A stretch of DNA of 64,000 nt from Lutjanus erythropterus (lineage: Eukaryota; Chordata; Actinopteri; Lutjaniformes; Lutjanidae): the NCBI GenBank assembly GCA_020091685.1, contig CM034607.1, forward strand, positions 24,179,253 to 24,243,252, read 5' to 3'. How positions within the stretch are numbered: position 1 is the first letter of the stretch; the number at the start of each line of letters is the position of its first letter. A program made the position numbers and the translations under genes. This document shows positions 22,801-34,979 of this stretch, one piece after another. Under the pieces are notes generated by a model. That model was not told the DNA's origin. It saw only the letters and a program-made list of their open reading frames with translations, and searched no databases.

Positions 22801-23480
22801 TTCTGGTATTTTTCTCCATTCTCACTTTCCTGGCTCTGCTCGCCTGCTTTGCATCAGCCTCCTCAGCGCTGCCCTTCCTCAGCCAATCAGCTCCTCTCTT
22901 GTCCTCCTGTTTCATTTTCTCTCATTCCCCTCAGCTGTGCTTCTCCATCCTCACCTCTCCACCTGCACCTCATCCACTCATCAGTTCAGTTTGTGTTTTA
23001 GTCCAACTTTGAAGCTCAGTTTTTGCTGAGTCGTCTGCTCTCTTTTCCTGTTCCTGTGTCATAGTTTTTGTTATTTTCGGATAAATACTCTACGTTTAAT
23101 CCTGTCTACCTGCTGTCACCTGCATTTGGATCCACCTGCTTTCCCCTCTTTGTGACAAATTGTGACTCTATGGGCCGTGCTAACTTTGAGAAAAACTGGC
23201 CTACACAAAACAACATACATCAGGGCAAGTTGCACAAACTGCCAACTGCTCTCCAAATGAACACGATTTTTGCATGAATAATTTCAAACGCTTGTCTCTC
23301 AGCCTAACCATAAGTAAACACACATCCAGAAATGATTATTATGGCGACATAGGTATGCACAAGTCTTTCTTCTCATGAAAATCTATAACAAAGGTGGTGT
23401 TTGCAAAGTTATCATGAATCATAGAGTCACAACGGCCACATTTATAGAAAATACACCAGATTGAAATATACCAGACCATT
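19871..23480. other. Noncoding, minor simple repeats only
   Basis: Contains AAGAAGAAGAAG at 20259-20273 and two CCCTAA units at 20425-20436. No exon was recognised. Several 60-117 codon frames between 20362 and 23277 lack any recognisable domain. Confidence 0.45.
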
Positions 23481-23574
23481 GGTTATTCCTTTTATTCCTT
23501 TTTTATTCCTTTTATTGATACCTAGAAAGGCAACTCTGTGCAGGGCTCTGCAGTCAAGCCAACAATACTAAATA

Positions 23575-23860
23575 TGCAGCGCCCAGGTAGACTTTCAAAA
23601 TAAAAATTATATATAATTTAATCACAATGTAACTGTGATCCTCTCTTATCAGCTATGATAAAACATATAATTTAGAAACAATTTATTTTATATGACACAA
23701 ACTGATGATAAAATAACAAATTATAGTGTCATTAGAAATTAGTAAACAATATTTATTATGATTTCATTTTTGGTTAACAGTGAAATTATGTAACCAATTT
23801 AATAAACTATCAATTTACTGTTTGTTAATCATGGTTATTATAAAGTGTTACTTCACCAGG
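23575..23860. mobile_element. AT-rich MITE-like remnant
   Basis: Very AT-rich with AACCAATTTAATAAACTATC, TTTGTTAATCATGGTTATTA and the ending TATAAAGTGTTAC, words recurrent in short fish elements. Terminal repeats were not resolved. Confidence 0.35.
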
Positions 23861-25069
23861 ATGTGTTTGTAGGAATAAATTCTTTTGTATGGGGTGTCCA
23901 GTCTTTTAATAATCTTACAGTCTGTTCCAACTTTTGGTCAGTAACTATGAGACCCTCACCATCACATTCCTCAGCCTTTAGCTAATATTCTCTGTACATT
24001 TTCTGTGCTCTTCTTCCAAATCAGATAGAGTGAAGTTTAACATTGTGGACAGCAGCAAGCTGACACCTGATACAAGCTGATGACTGCTGATATCACCATC
24101 ACAGTGTGTGTAGGGTTACACAATCAGATATTGGTCATAAACAGAAACATGCTTCACTGTCAGTCACAGCCTTGTGCAACAATGGAACCTGATCTACTGC
24201 AGCTTTAATTAGCGATAACTAATTTAGCCTGCTGGCTACTTGGACCACTGTTTGACATTAATCACAATGCCGCTGATGGAGACCCTTTTTGTTGGCCTCA
24301 GATCGACTACGTTGTCCAGTGTCATACATCAGAGGAGACGCAGTAAGCTGAGCTATGTGTTCTTACTTACTCTGCTAATTTCACCGCTGGCGAGCGTTGT
24401 TTGCTCTCTTCATCTTAATGTGCAGCCAGGTTGCTGCCATTTGTCATGTTGTATTTTCTCCTGTTGTTATGGGGCCGCTCGGCGCTCCTAACATGGGAAA
24501 AGAGCATGACATCAGCGCGTGGTTATTTTCTTGACTTAACCTGCCTGTGGAGTCAACAACACATATTGAGTCACTGTGTAGGTGTGTATTGTATGAGATC
24601 ATGCATGTGAGAGCAATAAATAAATCCACCTACAATTCCTTTCATTTGGTTTATTTAAATACTTATATTGCCTGTCACATTTAATGATTCACACAGAGGA
24701 GGCACAGCAGAGATGTCACACAAACAATCTGCCACACATAGACTGGGTTTCACCAACAAAGATCAATTTAATCTAAGATTAATTCCTAATCATACTTAGT
24801 TTTAAAGTATGATTTAAAATGGAGCTCTTTTACATAGTTATAAAAAATAATCTTTGATTAATTTGAGTGCCATCAGGACCTAGTAGTATAAAATTGGAGG
24901 GAAAACTTTATGCTGCTCTGTATTCCTTAACAAAACGTTGCACTGTTTGCTAGCTTGCTAAAATATAAACTAAATGTTACACTGTATGCTCAGTGTATTC
25001 AAATGCTCAGTGATTCCTACAGGGTTTCCCTCATCAGGGGTGAGGGAGAGAGAAACCACCTGAGCAGTT
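23861..25069. other. Noncoding, no recognised element
   Basis: No exon or RNA gene recognised; short open frames at 24240-24629 resemble nothing known. Confidence 0.45.
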
Positions 25070-25200
25070 ATGCCAGCATGTCCATGCTGGTCTGAAACCA
25101 TCAGACGATCTACACAAACATGGCCTACCAGCTGATCACCAGTTAAACCAGCTTGACCAAACTGGCCCACAAGGTAAACACAGCATGACCAGCTACAGTT
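25070..25200. repeat. CCAGC-type dispersed repeat fragment
   Basis: Repeated words CCAGCATG, CATGCTGGTCTG, CCAGCTGATCACCAG, CCAGCTTGACC and CATGACCAGC in both orientations, typical of a fish repeat family made of short CCAGC/GCTGG units. Confidence 0.6.
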
Positions 25201-25214
25201 TGAAGTTGGTTCAG

Positions 25215-25430
25215 AAGGACCTAGAAAGTCAACTAAATGTTACATTTTGCTAATGCACTAAAAACAATTGTTTGCTAGCTAAAAAGTTATCTAAATGTTA
25301 TATTGCTTGGCAGCAAGCTAAAAAAAAGTTAAAGGTCACATTGTTTGCAAGCTAGCAAAAAATATTAACAAAATGTTTCATTGTTTGCTAGCTAGCTATG
25401 AAGTTAGTTAGTCTAGTTAGCCCGCTCATG
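25215..25430 (+). repeat. GCTAGC-rich minisatellite array 1
   Basis: Diverged units of about 39 bp with consensus words GCTAGCTAAAAAG, TTATCTAAATGTTAT, ATTGTTT. It is followed at 25485-25600 by a flank shared with arrays 2 and 3 (AAGCTAGTTTTAAAGTT, ATAAACTTCCT). Confidence 0.85.
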
Positions 25431-25956
25431 ATGGCAGAAAAGCTCTAATTTTTCAACTTTGAGAAAAATTTTGTTTACATTTATTCTCTCTAAGCTAGTT
25501 TTAAAGTTAAGCGTGTTATAATTTTAAGTTAAACCATGATTTCATAAGATACCAAAGTGAATCCTGTTGGTGCAACCCAGCCATAAACTTCCTTTATGTC
25601 TCTTTTCCGTTCTTTTGCGATGACGAATGATGAATAAGTAAGGAGCTGCGTGAACCTTCAGCTTCACCTCAGAACTCACTCCCTCTCAGCTGACTCCTGA
25701 TGTACTGTATGAAGGATGGAGGGTGAGGAATCTGATAAGAGGTCTGGTGAACAAAGTTGGGTCTGTGTGTTCAACCGTCCCGCCCCACCTACACCTTCTC
25801 ACAGCTCTGTTTGTGAATATTGTGAAGTATGATCCAACCGACACCAGACAGAGCGGGTTCTGTGGATTCTGTCAAAATGATAATCCTTTAATGGACACAA
25901 GGTTAGTTTGCTGAGAGCCAAAGAATGTTCACAAAGTCTCTGCAGTGTCAGGTACA

Positions 25957-26842
25957 CACTGACAAATAAAAGTGCTAACTAGAACCGTATAGGGTTCTTC
26001 CGCTTGTCCCCTTTTTTGGTTCATGGTAGAATTCTTTGTAAAGGTTCTACCTGGAGCCTGTTCAAGAGGTTCTACATAGAACCCAACATAAAGGTTTACA
26101 CCCAGAACCATCTGGGAAAGGTTCCACCCAGAACACACTTTAAGAGGTTCTACAGTGAAACCATCTATGGTGTAATGGTTCCATCCAGAGGCCTCTCTGG
26201 GGGTTCTATCGAAAATTTTTCTACCCTCTGTGGGTGCTAACAGGAACCCACCCAGGGGGTTTTACCAAAAACCCTTCAATATTCCAAGGGTTTCATCTAG
26301 AATTCCCCTAGGAGGTCCTATGGAGAACCTTTTTATATTCCAAGGGTTTCATCCAGAACCCATCAAGGGGGATCAAACCCTTTTCATTTCATGGGTTCCA
26401 TCCGGAATCCAAGGAGGGGGGTCTACCAAGAACCCTTTCATAGTTGAGGGGTTTCATCTAAAACCCACCCTGGGAGTTCTACTGAGAACCCTTTTATATT
26501 CCAGTGTTTTCATTTAGAACGCAACGGGGCTCTACCAAGAAGCCTTTTATATTCCATGGGTTTCATCTAGAATCCATCAAAGGAGTGCTACCAAGAACCC
26601 TTTTATATTTGAAGGGTTTCATCTGCCATCAACAATCCTTGAAGAACTCTTTCTTCCAAAAAGGGTTCTTTGGAGGAAAATGCAACTTAAGAGAACCCTT
26701 AGTCTTACAATGAAACCTTAATTAACCTTTTCTTAACCCCCCCCCCCCCCCAAAAAAAAACACTTCTTCAAAAGCAAATGGTTCTAGGTAGAACTTTAGC
26801 CCTTCAGACAGACCCATTTTGGAACCCTTATTTCTAACAGTG
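25957..26842 (-). mobile_element. CACT-ended element with 57-bp internal repeats, copy B (reverse)
   Basis: Read on the plus strand it starts CACTGACAAATAAAAG and ends CTTATTTCTAACAGTG, imperfect inverted repeats. The module carrying CTTGTCCCC near the left end is the inverse of the 3' module of copies A, C and D, so this copy is reversed. The interior has about ten 57-bp units around GGGTTTCATC, AGAACCC and TTTTATATTCCA. A run of 14 C at 26738-26751 followed by A lies inside. Repeat-peptide frames such as 26230-26517 are artefacts. Confidence 0.75.
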
Positions 26843-27479
26843 TAGCACACAATATAGAGCCTCTTGAGAGAAGATGGATGGTTATGATACTGTTCTTGAG
26901 GCAACATCCATCTTCAAACCTGTTATCTCGCAGCGATGAAGCGATAAAAACTTAATGCAGCTTACTTCCAGCAAACACAGTGGAGAATACCGGTTTGATT
27001 GATTAAATTCTAGAAAAATGGGTTAAGGTTCCCGTAAACTGTGTGACTAAATGCTGCTAAAGGTCTGTGAAATAAATCACCAATCGTTTAAAGAATGTTC
27101 ATGAAGAAACATGCATGGTGGAAAATTTATGAAAGCCAGTTCATACAGTAATTCACAAAGGTGCAAATTTGCCTTTGGCTCACAGAAAAGAACACTTGCT
27201 AGATTTAGCTGTTTTTACAACATAAAAAATGTCACTGTGAGTAACTATTGTGAGAAAAACTCATATATAAAGTCTAAAACTTTGGCAGCTGTCATCTTTC
27301 ATGTGCTGAAAACAGAAATATTTGCTTTTGTAAGAAAAAAGAAAAATAAATCAGCTGCACATGGTCACCAAGCCTCATGAGGCCAATCATGTTCAAAATC
27401 TCTCTTTCATGGTTTCAGACACAAACAGAAGCATCTGCATCTGTTTATCATCTCTCTTCATCTGTTTCTGGTCTAACAA
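26843..27479. other. Noncoding, no recognised element
   Basis: No exon or clear repeat. An 89-codon frame at 27111-27380 has no recognisable features. Confidence 0.4.
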
Positions 27480-27752
27480 TACTCAGATGAGTTATACCCT
27501 ACGACACGTGGAGTCCCCAGGGACTCTGTTCTGAGGCCAATCATATTTAATTTACTTATGCTTTGTCTTTGGTTACGTTATACACAAGCATAGCATTCCT
27601 TTCATCGTTATGCTGACGACACACTGATATTTCTTTCCGTGAAGTCAAACATTCACACCCATTTCTCTCATTTAGTTACAGGCACAGCAGATATGAAAGG
27701 TTGGATGTCCACAAAAAAGAGAATTTGCATTCAACGATGAAGCTGTTATCTA
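27480..27752 (+). pseudogene. L2/CR1-like LINE reverse transcriptase fragment
   Basis: In one frame the DNA encodes GVPRDSVLRPIIFNLL (from 27510), corresponding to the GVPQGSVLGPILF motif of non-LTR reverse transcriptases. An in-frame TAG follows (27591-27593), then HSFHRYADDTLIFLSVKSN with the catalytic YADD box at 27609-27620, then DMKGWMS near 27690-27710. This is the palm domain of an L2-type element, of which only about 90 codons survive. It lies between two minisatellite arrays and is surely inactive. Confidence 0.85.
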
Positions 27753-28170
27753 AACATTTTTAGCTACCAAGCTAAAATGTTAAACAACCACTTGCTGTTA
27801 GTTAGCATTTGCTATTGTTTGCTACCTAGCTAAAAAGTTTACAAAATGTTTCATTGTTTGCTTGCTAGCTAAAAAGCTATATCAATGTTGTATTGTTTGC
27901 TAGCGAGCTAAAATATTAACTAAGAGTTACATTATTTGCTAGCTGGTTAAAAGATCATCCAAAATGTGTAGTGTTTGCTAGCTAGCTAAAAAGTTATCTA
28001 AATGTGATATATACATATAGGTTATCTAAATTGTATAGAATTTTATAAACTAGCTTAAAAAAAGTTGACAAAATTGAAAAGTTGATATTTTTGTTAGCCA
28101 GCCAAAAAGTTAAACAAAGTTATTGTTTGGTTGGTAGCTAGGTGCTAGGTTATCTAAATGGTATATTGTT
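27753..28170 (+). repeat. GCTAGC-rich minisatellite array 2
   Basis: About ten diverged units of roughly 39 bp with the same words as array 1. The flank at 28190-28285 (TAAGCTAGTTTTAAAGTTTG ... ATAAACTTCCTG) repeats that of array 1. Confidence 0.88.
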
Positions 28171-28287
28171 TGCTAGCTATTTTAATCTTTCTTCGTTTTA
28201 AGCTAGTTTTAAAGTTTGGTGCAACATAAAATTAAACCATTATTTAATCAGGTCTATTTAATCATAAACTTCCTGTCTTTTATAGTC

Positions 28288-28345
28288 TTCGCTGTGAAAG
28301 GTTGGATGTCTGCAAAAAAGAATTTGTGTGCAACAATGAAGCCAT
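28288..28345 (+). repeat. Second copy of the RT-relic tail
   Basis: GTGAAAGGTTGGATGTC, GCAAAAAAGAATTTG and CAACAATGAAGC repeat, with few differences, the end of the reverse transcriptase relic at 27692-27742. Array 2 is thus bracketed by direct copies about 600 bases apart. Confidence 0.8.
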
Positions 28346-29392
28346 ATCTTTGCCTCTGTCTTACATTTGGAGAAAGTAATTAGTAAGCTTGAGCAGTATT
28401 TTTTCTTCATCTAACAAATATTTCCAAGATTAGATTGTTTTAATGTTCAATGATTGTCATACTTGTCTTATTTTCAATGCTGCTGAGCTACTGCACTTTT
28501 AAACAACGTAACTAAAAAGTGTTTTATGATGTACCTTTGAGAGACAGGAGTGGAGGGGAGACAGCCTGCAAATATTAAGTTTTTTTCTCTATGAGCTAAC
28601 AGTGGTTAAAAAAAAATATTTGTGTGTGTTTGAAAAGTCTCCCTCCCTCTTTTGTCCTGTGTCACAGACTGACGCAATGGTCTGTTTTCAATATTAACTT
28701 CTAGATGCATCTGAACCACCAGATGACAACATAAAGTGACTGATATTTGCATTCTCTGCAGCCCTGATATTAATCAACCTTGTTCTTTGTTGATAGTAGA
28801 TAGTGATACCACTCAGTGTTGGGTTGCCAAGTTCATATTAGAAATCTACCATCAATGTTGTATCATTGAGATAACAAAAAGTGGGTTGTATTATAATAGT
28901 TTTTCATCAAAAATGAGCCACATATTGTCATCACCTGGCCAGGTGCACTGCTGCACAATGTGCTGTCATCGCCTCAGACTCACTGACTTACCTTAGGTTA
29001 CACTAGGTTTGATGAATGCAATGCGCTGTGAAAATATTTTCATATGAAATATATATTTCCATATGTTCATGTGTGGAAATCTCAGCAGGTTTCTGTGTTT
29101 GCGTTGGTTCATATAATAAAAAATGTCACCACACAAAATGAAACCAGAGTAATAAAAAAAAATAAACGGGGTTTAAAAAAACAGTCTGTTGTGGAAATGT
29201 TACAGCTTTTGCCCTTTTCCTCATTTTCACATCATGTCATGCATTCTTGCAGTAATTTGAAGAAATTAAGTTGTTTTGCTTTTGTTTACTCTTTGCCTCT
29301 CACCACATTAATGGCCCCGCCATGTAACACAGTTTTTTTCAAAGTTTTTCTTGTTTTGTCTCCAGACTGTATTGTTGACTATGACACAAGTT
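28346..29392. other. Noncoding, no recognised element
   Basis: No exon recognised; the 121-codon frame at 29044-29409 has no known domain. Confidence 0.4.
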
Positions 29393-29680
29393 CACTGCGG
29401 CTAAAGTAAAGGAAAAAATAGCAGCCCACAACTTCTGGCATATCCCAGTGGAACTGTGGGACTGTCAACATGAAAACTCGGCTAAAAATGTCACAATTTC
29501 AGAAAGTCTGCTGTCAAACTCACAGCACATGAGTCACAATAGATATCCAAAATCTAATTTGCCTTTAAAAGGACATAAACTGTAATGTAGCTCTTGATTA
29601 AGTTTCAACACCAAAACAATAGACTAAAAAGATAAAGGGGTATTATGTGGTTTTACCATTTATGGTGCTCATGTTTTTTT
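29393..29680 (+). repeat. Local duplication, left copy
   Basis: CACTGCGGCTAAAG, GGGACTGTCAACATGAAAAC, TCAGAAAGTCTGCTGTCA and TTTTACCATTTATGGTGCT recur in the same order at 30226-30465. The two copies are about 0.8 kb apart and enclose minisatellite array 3. Confidence 0.85.
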
Positions 29681-29734
29681 CCCCACAAATAACAGCTGCT
29701 GGTGGTGACTCAATGTTACAATGTTTGCTACAGT

Positions 29735-30060
29735 AGCTAGCTAAAAAGGTATATAGTTTACTAGCTAGCTAAAAAGTTATCTAAATGTTATATTGTTTCC
29801 TACCTAGCTAAAAAGTTGCAAGCAAGCTAAAAAGTTATCTAATTGTTGTATTGTTTGTAAGCTAGTTTAAACATTTAACAAAATGTTAATTTGTTTACTA
29901 ACTAGCAAAAAAGTTACATTGTTTACTAGCTAGCTAAAAAGTTTACAAAATGTTTCATTGTTTGCTAGCAAGATAAAAAGTTAAATGAAGTTGTATTGTT
30001 TGGTAGCTAGCTAAAAAAAAGTTATCTAAATCTTATATTGTTTGCTAGCTAGCATTTTAA
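29735..30060 (+). repeat. GCTAGC-rich minisatellite array 3
   Basis: Eight or so diverged units of roughly 39 bp with GCTAGCTAAAAAG, TTATCTAAATGTTAT, TTGTTTGCTAGC. Followed at 30060-30135 by the flank related to those of arrays 1 and 2. Confidence 0.88.
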
Positions 30061-30225
30061 TATTTCCTAATCTTAAAGTAATTTTAAAGTTTGGTGGAAT
30101 ATAATATAAAGTTAAAACATGATTTAATAAGATTTAAAAATGAAACCTGTGTTTTATACTCCTCTGTGTCTTTGTCTCTTGCAAAAAACAGTTTCACCAC
30201 AGAGCTCATTCCCCTCGCTTCAACT

Positions 30226-30465
30226 CACTGCAGCTAAACCGGTGGAAAAATAGCAGTCCAGATATTCTGTCTCATCTCAATGCAACCTGGGACTGTCATC
30301 ATGAAAACTAGATTAAAAATATCAAAATTTCATAAAGTCTGCTGTCACACTGTCTCAAAAAAAAATTCTGCACTCTGACTCTTGATTGAAATTTGACCAA
30401 AACATCAAACTATAAGATAGAGGGATATTATTGTGCTTTTACCATTTAGGGTGCTATCTTCCTCT
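30226..30465 (+). repeat. Local duplication, right copy
   Basis: Matches 29393-29680 with indels: CACTGCAGCTAAA, GGGACTGTCATCATGAAAAC, TCATAAAGTCTGCTGTCA, TTTTACCATTTAGGGTGCT. Confidence 0.85.
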
Positions 30466-31330
30466 TTTTGAACAAATTCAGCACACATATCAGCTGGTGA
30501 CCACACATTCAAGCTGCGATAGCATCACAGTGATTTTCTGTTGCCTGGTGCCAAACCTGCTACTGTGCCAAAATTTGATTTATAGCACTCTGAGAGGATA
30601 TGTTTTGAGCTTATAAGATCATATTTTTATGACAACCATATGGAAAACGGCACCCAACAGATATGACCACATCCACATAAAGTGAAATGTCACAGAGCCA
30701 AAGCAATTAATTTTTGTCTCATGCTACAGAGCTGATCTTGTGCAGCACTTCTCTCAGATTTAGCGAGTGCGTGGGACCGTGTGTAATGTCAAAGTGATAT
30801 GAATAAATAAATAACTCGTATCGCTGATGTTGATAGCACCTCTTGCTTTGTTTGACAAGAGTCTCTGATAGCTGGAGACATTTATAGACTTAAAAAATAA
30901 GGACAGGGGGAGAAAAAAGAGAAATTTCCAACTAGAGGAGCTTTTTCTGCAGGTTCTCTGAATATGGAAACGGCCTGTGAGGGCTGCTTCATTGCGTCAG
31001 TGTCTGGCGACGCTTGCCTCAACCATTACAAACACAATGAGGTCAAGGGAGTGAGTGACAGAGTGGAGCGTGGACCTTAAACACCTCACAGTGAGCGGGG
31101 CTATTAGCTGCCTATTAAAGCTCAAATAGCAAGAGAGCGTGTCGAACATGTCTCATTGCAAACTGGCAGTTATTCACCTGGTGATTTGGGCGGGTTTGTT
31201 TCACCGATCTGTCAGAAACATTGACCGTGCTACAAACCAGACCCTCGCACACGTTACATGCTGAAACACTCGAGGTGGATTCTTCGGCTGCTGATCAGAA
31301 ACAAACCGTCCCCTTGGAATTATAAAGCCC
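30466..31330. promoter_or_regulatory. Repeat-poor noncoding block with candidate conserved segments
   Basis: Between about 30690 and 31260 the sequence is unique-looking and balanced (AAGCAATTAATTTTTGTCTC; GGACCGTGTGTAATGTC; ATGGAAACGGCC; GTTATTCACCTGGTGATTTG). It may include a long-range enhancer of a flanking gene. This is a compositional impression only. Confidence 0.2.
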
Positions 31331-34029
31331 TATCTGACATTTTTGTCAAAATTTATCTGCATATTTTTATTCTGTGACCACTTATTAACATTAAGAGCAA
31401 CTCTGATCGGCTCACGCTGTTGGAACCTTAACAAAGTTAGAGTTTGACTTTGCACATAAAACCTTTTCGTCTAAATAAAAATCCCCAAACAGCATATAAC
31501 CTTAAAAAAAACAACTTACATAATATAGTAACACTATACAATAACGGTCCATCAATTAACAGTAGTTAATGCAGTAATAAGCACTAATTAGCAGTTATTT
31601 AATAGTTAATTGATGTATCTAGCAATTATTATTATTATTACTAATGGTGTTCATGTTAACCTACGGTATTAATTCATACATTATTTAATTATTTATAAAG
31701 ATGCTATTAACATTAGCATGAATCTCATTCAGTTTTCAGCTTTAGTGATGGCAGCCTACTTCTGTGGCTTATAACAACTTAAAATTACTTCCTTTTCTCT
31801 TAATCTAAATCTAATCTAATCTAAAATTTTTCAGTTAGGTTACTCTGTTGTCATCATATCCATGTCTTTTTCAGAGTTTAGCAGTTATTTTATGCATAAT
31901 TATATTTAACTAACTAAAATAATATACACGGATAAGGATGCTATTTAAATTAATATACTGTTCCTGAAACTGTGCTGTTGGGGTGTGAAGGTACAGTATT
32001 TTAGTTTTGGATAAAGCAAATAATTTTCATCTTTTTTAATTTGCAGTAATGCAAGCTTCATTAATTGTTGATTTGAAAGCAATCGGATTATTAAGTACAC
32101 GTGACTGAAAGCAGTTGTGTCCATATGATGTGTTAACTTTTTAAATAGCATTTTTTTCAGTGTAAAGTACCAGAATCAACATTTCTGATGTAAAACAAAA
32201 TCTCATTTTTAAAAAAGCCATAAAAAGGATCAAATTTAAATTTCTCATAAACATTCACTGAAATTGTAAGAATTGTTTTTGCTTCTTTTCATATTTTGCA
32301 GATAGAACCTTAAAGCTCCAAGCAGAAAATGAGTAGAACGTTTAAATCTGCTTTTGACTTGTTGTTTGTTAATTTAAAAACACATTTGATAGGATCTGAT
32401 ATTGTAGATTTAGCATACATTTACTGTGTCAGAACGTAGATGGAACCTTATAACTCTGGGGGGACAAACCGTGATGACTGATGAACCGATCCCTTTAAAT
32501 CGGAGTAATTTGTGCTCACACAGCTGATAATTTGACCTGATCAATTTCAGGAAATTAGTCAGAAGGTGGAGAAGTGGTATAAACTTGGCCCTGCTGTGTA
32601 TATGTTTACCAGAGGTCTGTCACATCAAATAAAGCCAGAAGCGCACCAAAGGTTTACATCACGTCACTTTGTTGTATGGGTCAGCAGGCCGACACTAAAC
32701 ACAATCAACGGCTGGCCTTCTCGCCTCGCCTCCAGGACACACCGCTGAGGCTCCTCAGCGCTTATTTGAGTGTGTGTCTATGAACTTGTCACGCACTGAA
32801 GCCGCTATTACCAAGTACAAATAAATGGAAACTAATTTAGCAAATGGGGAGCAAAAGCACCACCACATGGTACGTGACCCCGCTGACACCGGGGTCTGAC
32901 CAACTTGCCGATCTCTCGGGTTCTGTTTGTTTCTCCTGGTGGTCTAACAGTTGACAGAACCAGGGCCTGGAGGTGCACAGCGCTTCCCATTTGTCTCAGA
33001 TTGGCAGACAGCTGTGCCTCGTTCCCTGCGACCCCTGCCATGTCCCAATGAGAGAGAAGAGCTAGTTAAAAGTCACATGTTCTGCACTTCTGAAAGATCT
33101 TTTAAAGCTCCGATTCAGCTCAACATCCCATTATTTCTAAGAGTTTACAGTGTTCCCTTTAGAAAACAATATTACATCTATCTTTCTCCTGCAGGTGTCC
33201 CTCAAAATTGCTCCCCCAAAATAATTTTTGACGTGATCTCTTTCCCCGTGCAGTTAAATTTAGGCCAGTATCAAACATATTTAAAAGTACTTTTGTCTAA
33301 TGACAGTCTGTTATCTGTTTTATTTTAAAAGTTACACAAATAACCCTAGTCCCAAATTTCTTATGGCACGTGTGCAAATTGTTGGCTTAAAAAAGAAAGA
33401 AAGAAATAAACGACAGTATCAGAGACATGCTTTTAAAACCTGCTTAGAGTAGTGATATAGCTTAAGTGGTGAGCTTGCAGATTGTGAACACCTCGTTTCA
33501 CTCTTCCTCTTCCTTTCCACCGCTGCAAAGTGTGACAGGCCCTGTCTAGAGTCAGTGTTTGGTTTGTTTGTTCTGGGCTACTGTGGAAACATGGTTGCGT
33601 AATTTGGTACAGCAAACAACAACATATAAATAAACTACAGCTTCATATAGTAAGTAAAACAAAATAAAAACAAAATAGTAAGAACAAATCAGTGCATGGA
33701 AGGATAAACAAAATTCCATTAAGAATACATAGATTTTTAAATGCAATGTATCCAATTATATTGTCCTTTTTCTAAAATTTATCCACACCTTCCAGCCAAT
33801 CAAAATCAGGAATTCTCAGTAGTTGTGGTACAATTGAACTGAGGTAGATGGATTTACAGAGGATATTTTTAATATTATAATAATAATCATGATGTGTCAA
33901 ATTCTCACGTAAGGATTTATTCTGTTTTAATCGTTATTTTAAGTAGGTTTTGTTTTCCCTCCTATTTACACTAATAATGTCATTAAATGTTTATTCTGTC
34001 TTTTTTTTTAAATGATTATCTTGGTGTAT
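31331..34029. other. Noncoding, no gene seen
   Basis: Includes TAATTATTATTATT-rich stretches near 31630, TCTAATCTAATCTAA at 31811-31824 and a short palindrome at 32743-32760. The 32450-32760 part is unique-looking. The 125-codon frame at 32951-33328 has no known domain. Confidence 0.4.
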
Positions 34030-34103
34030 TTCTTTGTTGTAAAGTACTTTGAGCTTCATGTCTTGTATCAAAGTTGCTATACAAATGAAGTTTATTATTA
34101 TTA
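34030..34103 (+). mobile_element. LINE 3' tail
   Basis: TTGTTGTAAAGTACTTTGAG, then TTGTATCAAAGTTGCTATAC, AAATGAAGTTTATTATTATT is the characteristic 3' end of a fish L2-like LINE or dependent SINE, ending in an ATT microsatellite. No upstream coding sequence remains. Confidence 0.75.
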
Positions 34104-34979
34104 AATTTGTGGCTTGTGTTTGCAAACCTGAGATCATACAGCTTTGATAAAATAATGATTAATTGTGTGGTTTGGTGATATCTTATCTTCAGATTTATCT
34201 GGGATAAATTTGCAGAACTCTACAGGGTGACGGCCGATGGTTGGAGGCCAACACGCTGATATATAGCATGTCACTTTCTGAAGAAAGATAAAGAAGATTT
34301 AATACGCCGCAGACAAAATGTGGTTTTGAAGATGTTTCATTGACTTTGGCTCACCACACCCCAGGTTCTTGGGTGTGGATGGGAAAAAATGTTCTCCAGT
34401 GCGGCTTCTCTCAAAGTAAATTCCACAGTTGTCTCTTTTATAACAAAAAGTTATAAAAGTCGGTTTTATTGATCAAGGTTTTTTTTTTTTAATTAATGAA
34501 CTAACAAACATGTTAACACGGGTCTTGATTTGGGACAAAAAAATGACTTGACTGACAGCGATGCATCATATTTAATGTCCAACTGCAAGGTCAAAGGTTT
34601 CATAGGTTTCCTTCCAAAACAAAAGTATAATAAAATGTCCTCTCCAGACAGTTCGTGCATTTTATCCCTTTCAAGCCTCACTTACTTGGCAGAACAAAGT
34701 TTTATTTGATGCAAAAGAGGTTAATCTCCTCTACTCTAGCATGCCAAAGCTGTGTCTGTCCATATAAGTCCACGGCGGCTAACCAAAGCCTAAGAAAACC
34801 TTTTGTTTTGTCCTAAAAAAAAAAAAACTTTGAATAACAGCACCTTTTAAAAAAGAAAAGTATTCATTTCAAGGCGCAAATCGTTACATGTCTCTCACAA
34901 GTGTCCATGAACTTAAAGATATACTTTGCATTATTTCAAGTGGGTTTGTATGACATTCTTGTCCATACAGGAGGACAGC
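34104..34979. other. Noncoding, no recognised element
   Basis: No exon or repeat recognised apart from poly-T (34481-34491) and poly-A (34816-34827) runs. Confidence 0.45.

Noticed and set aside
26230..26713. Repeat-peptide frames over element B
   Set aside because: They follow from a 57-bp tandem unit being a multiple of three; the units are full of substitutions and there is no start context or homology.
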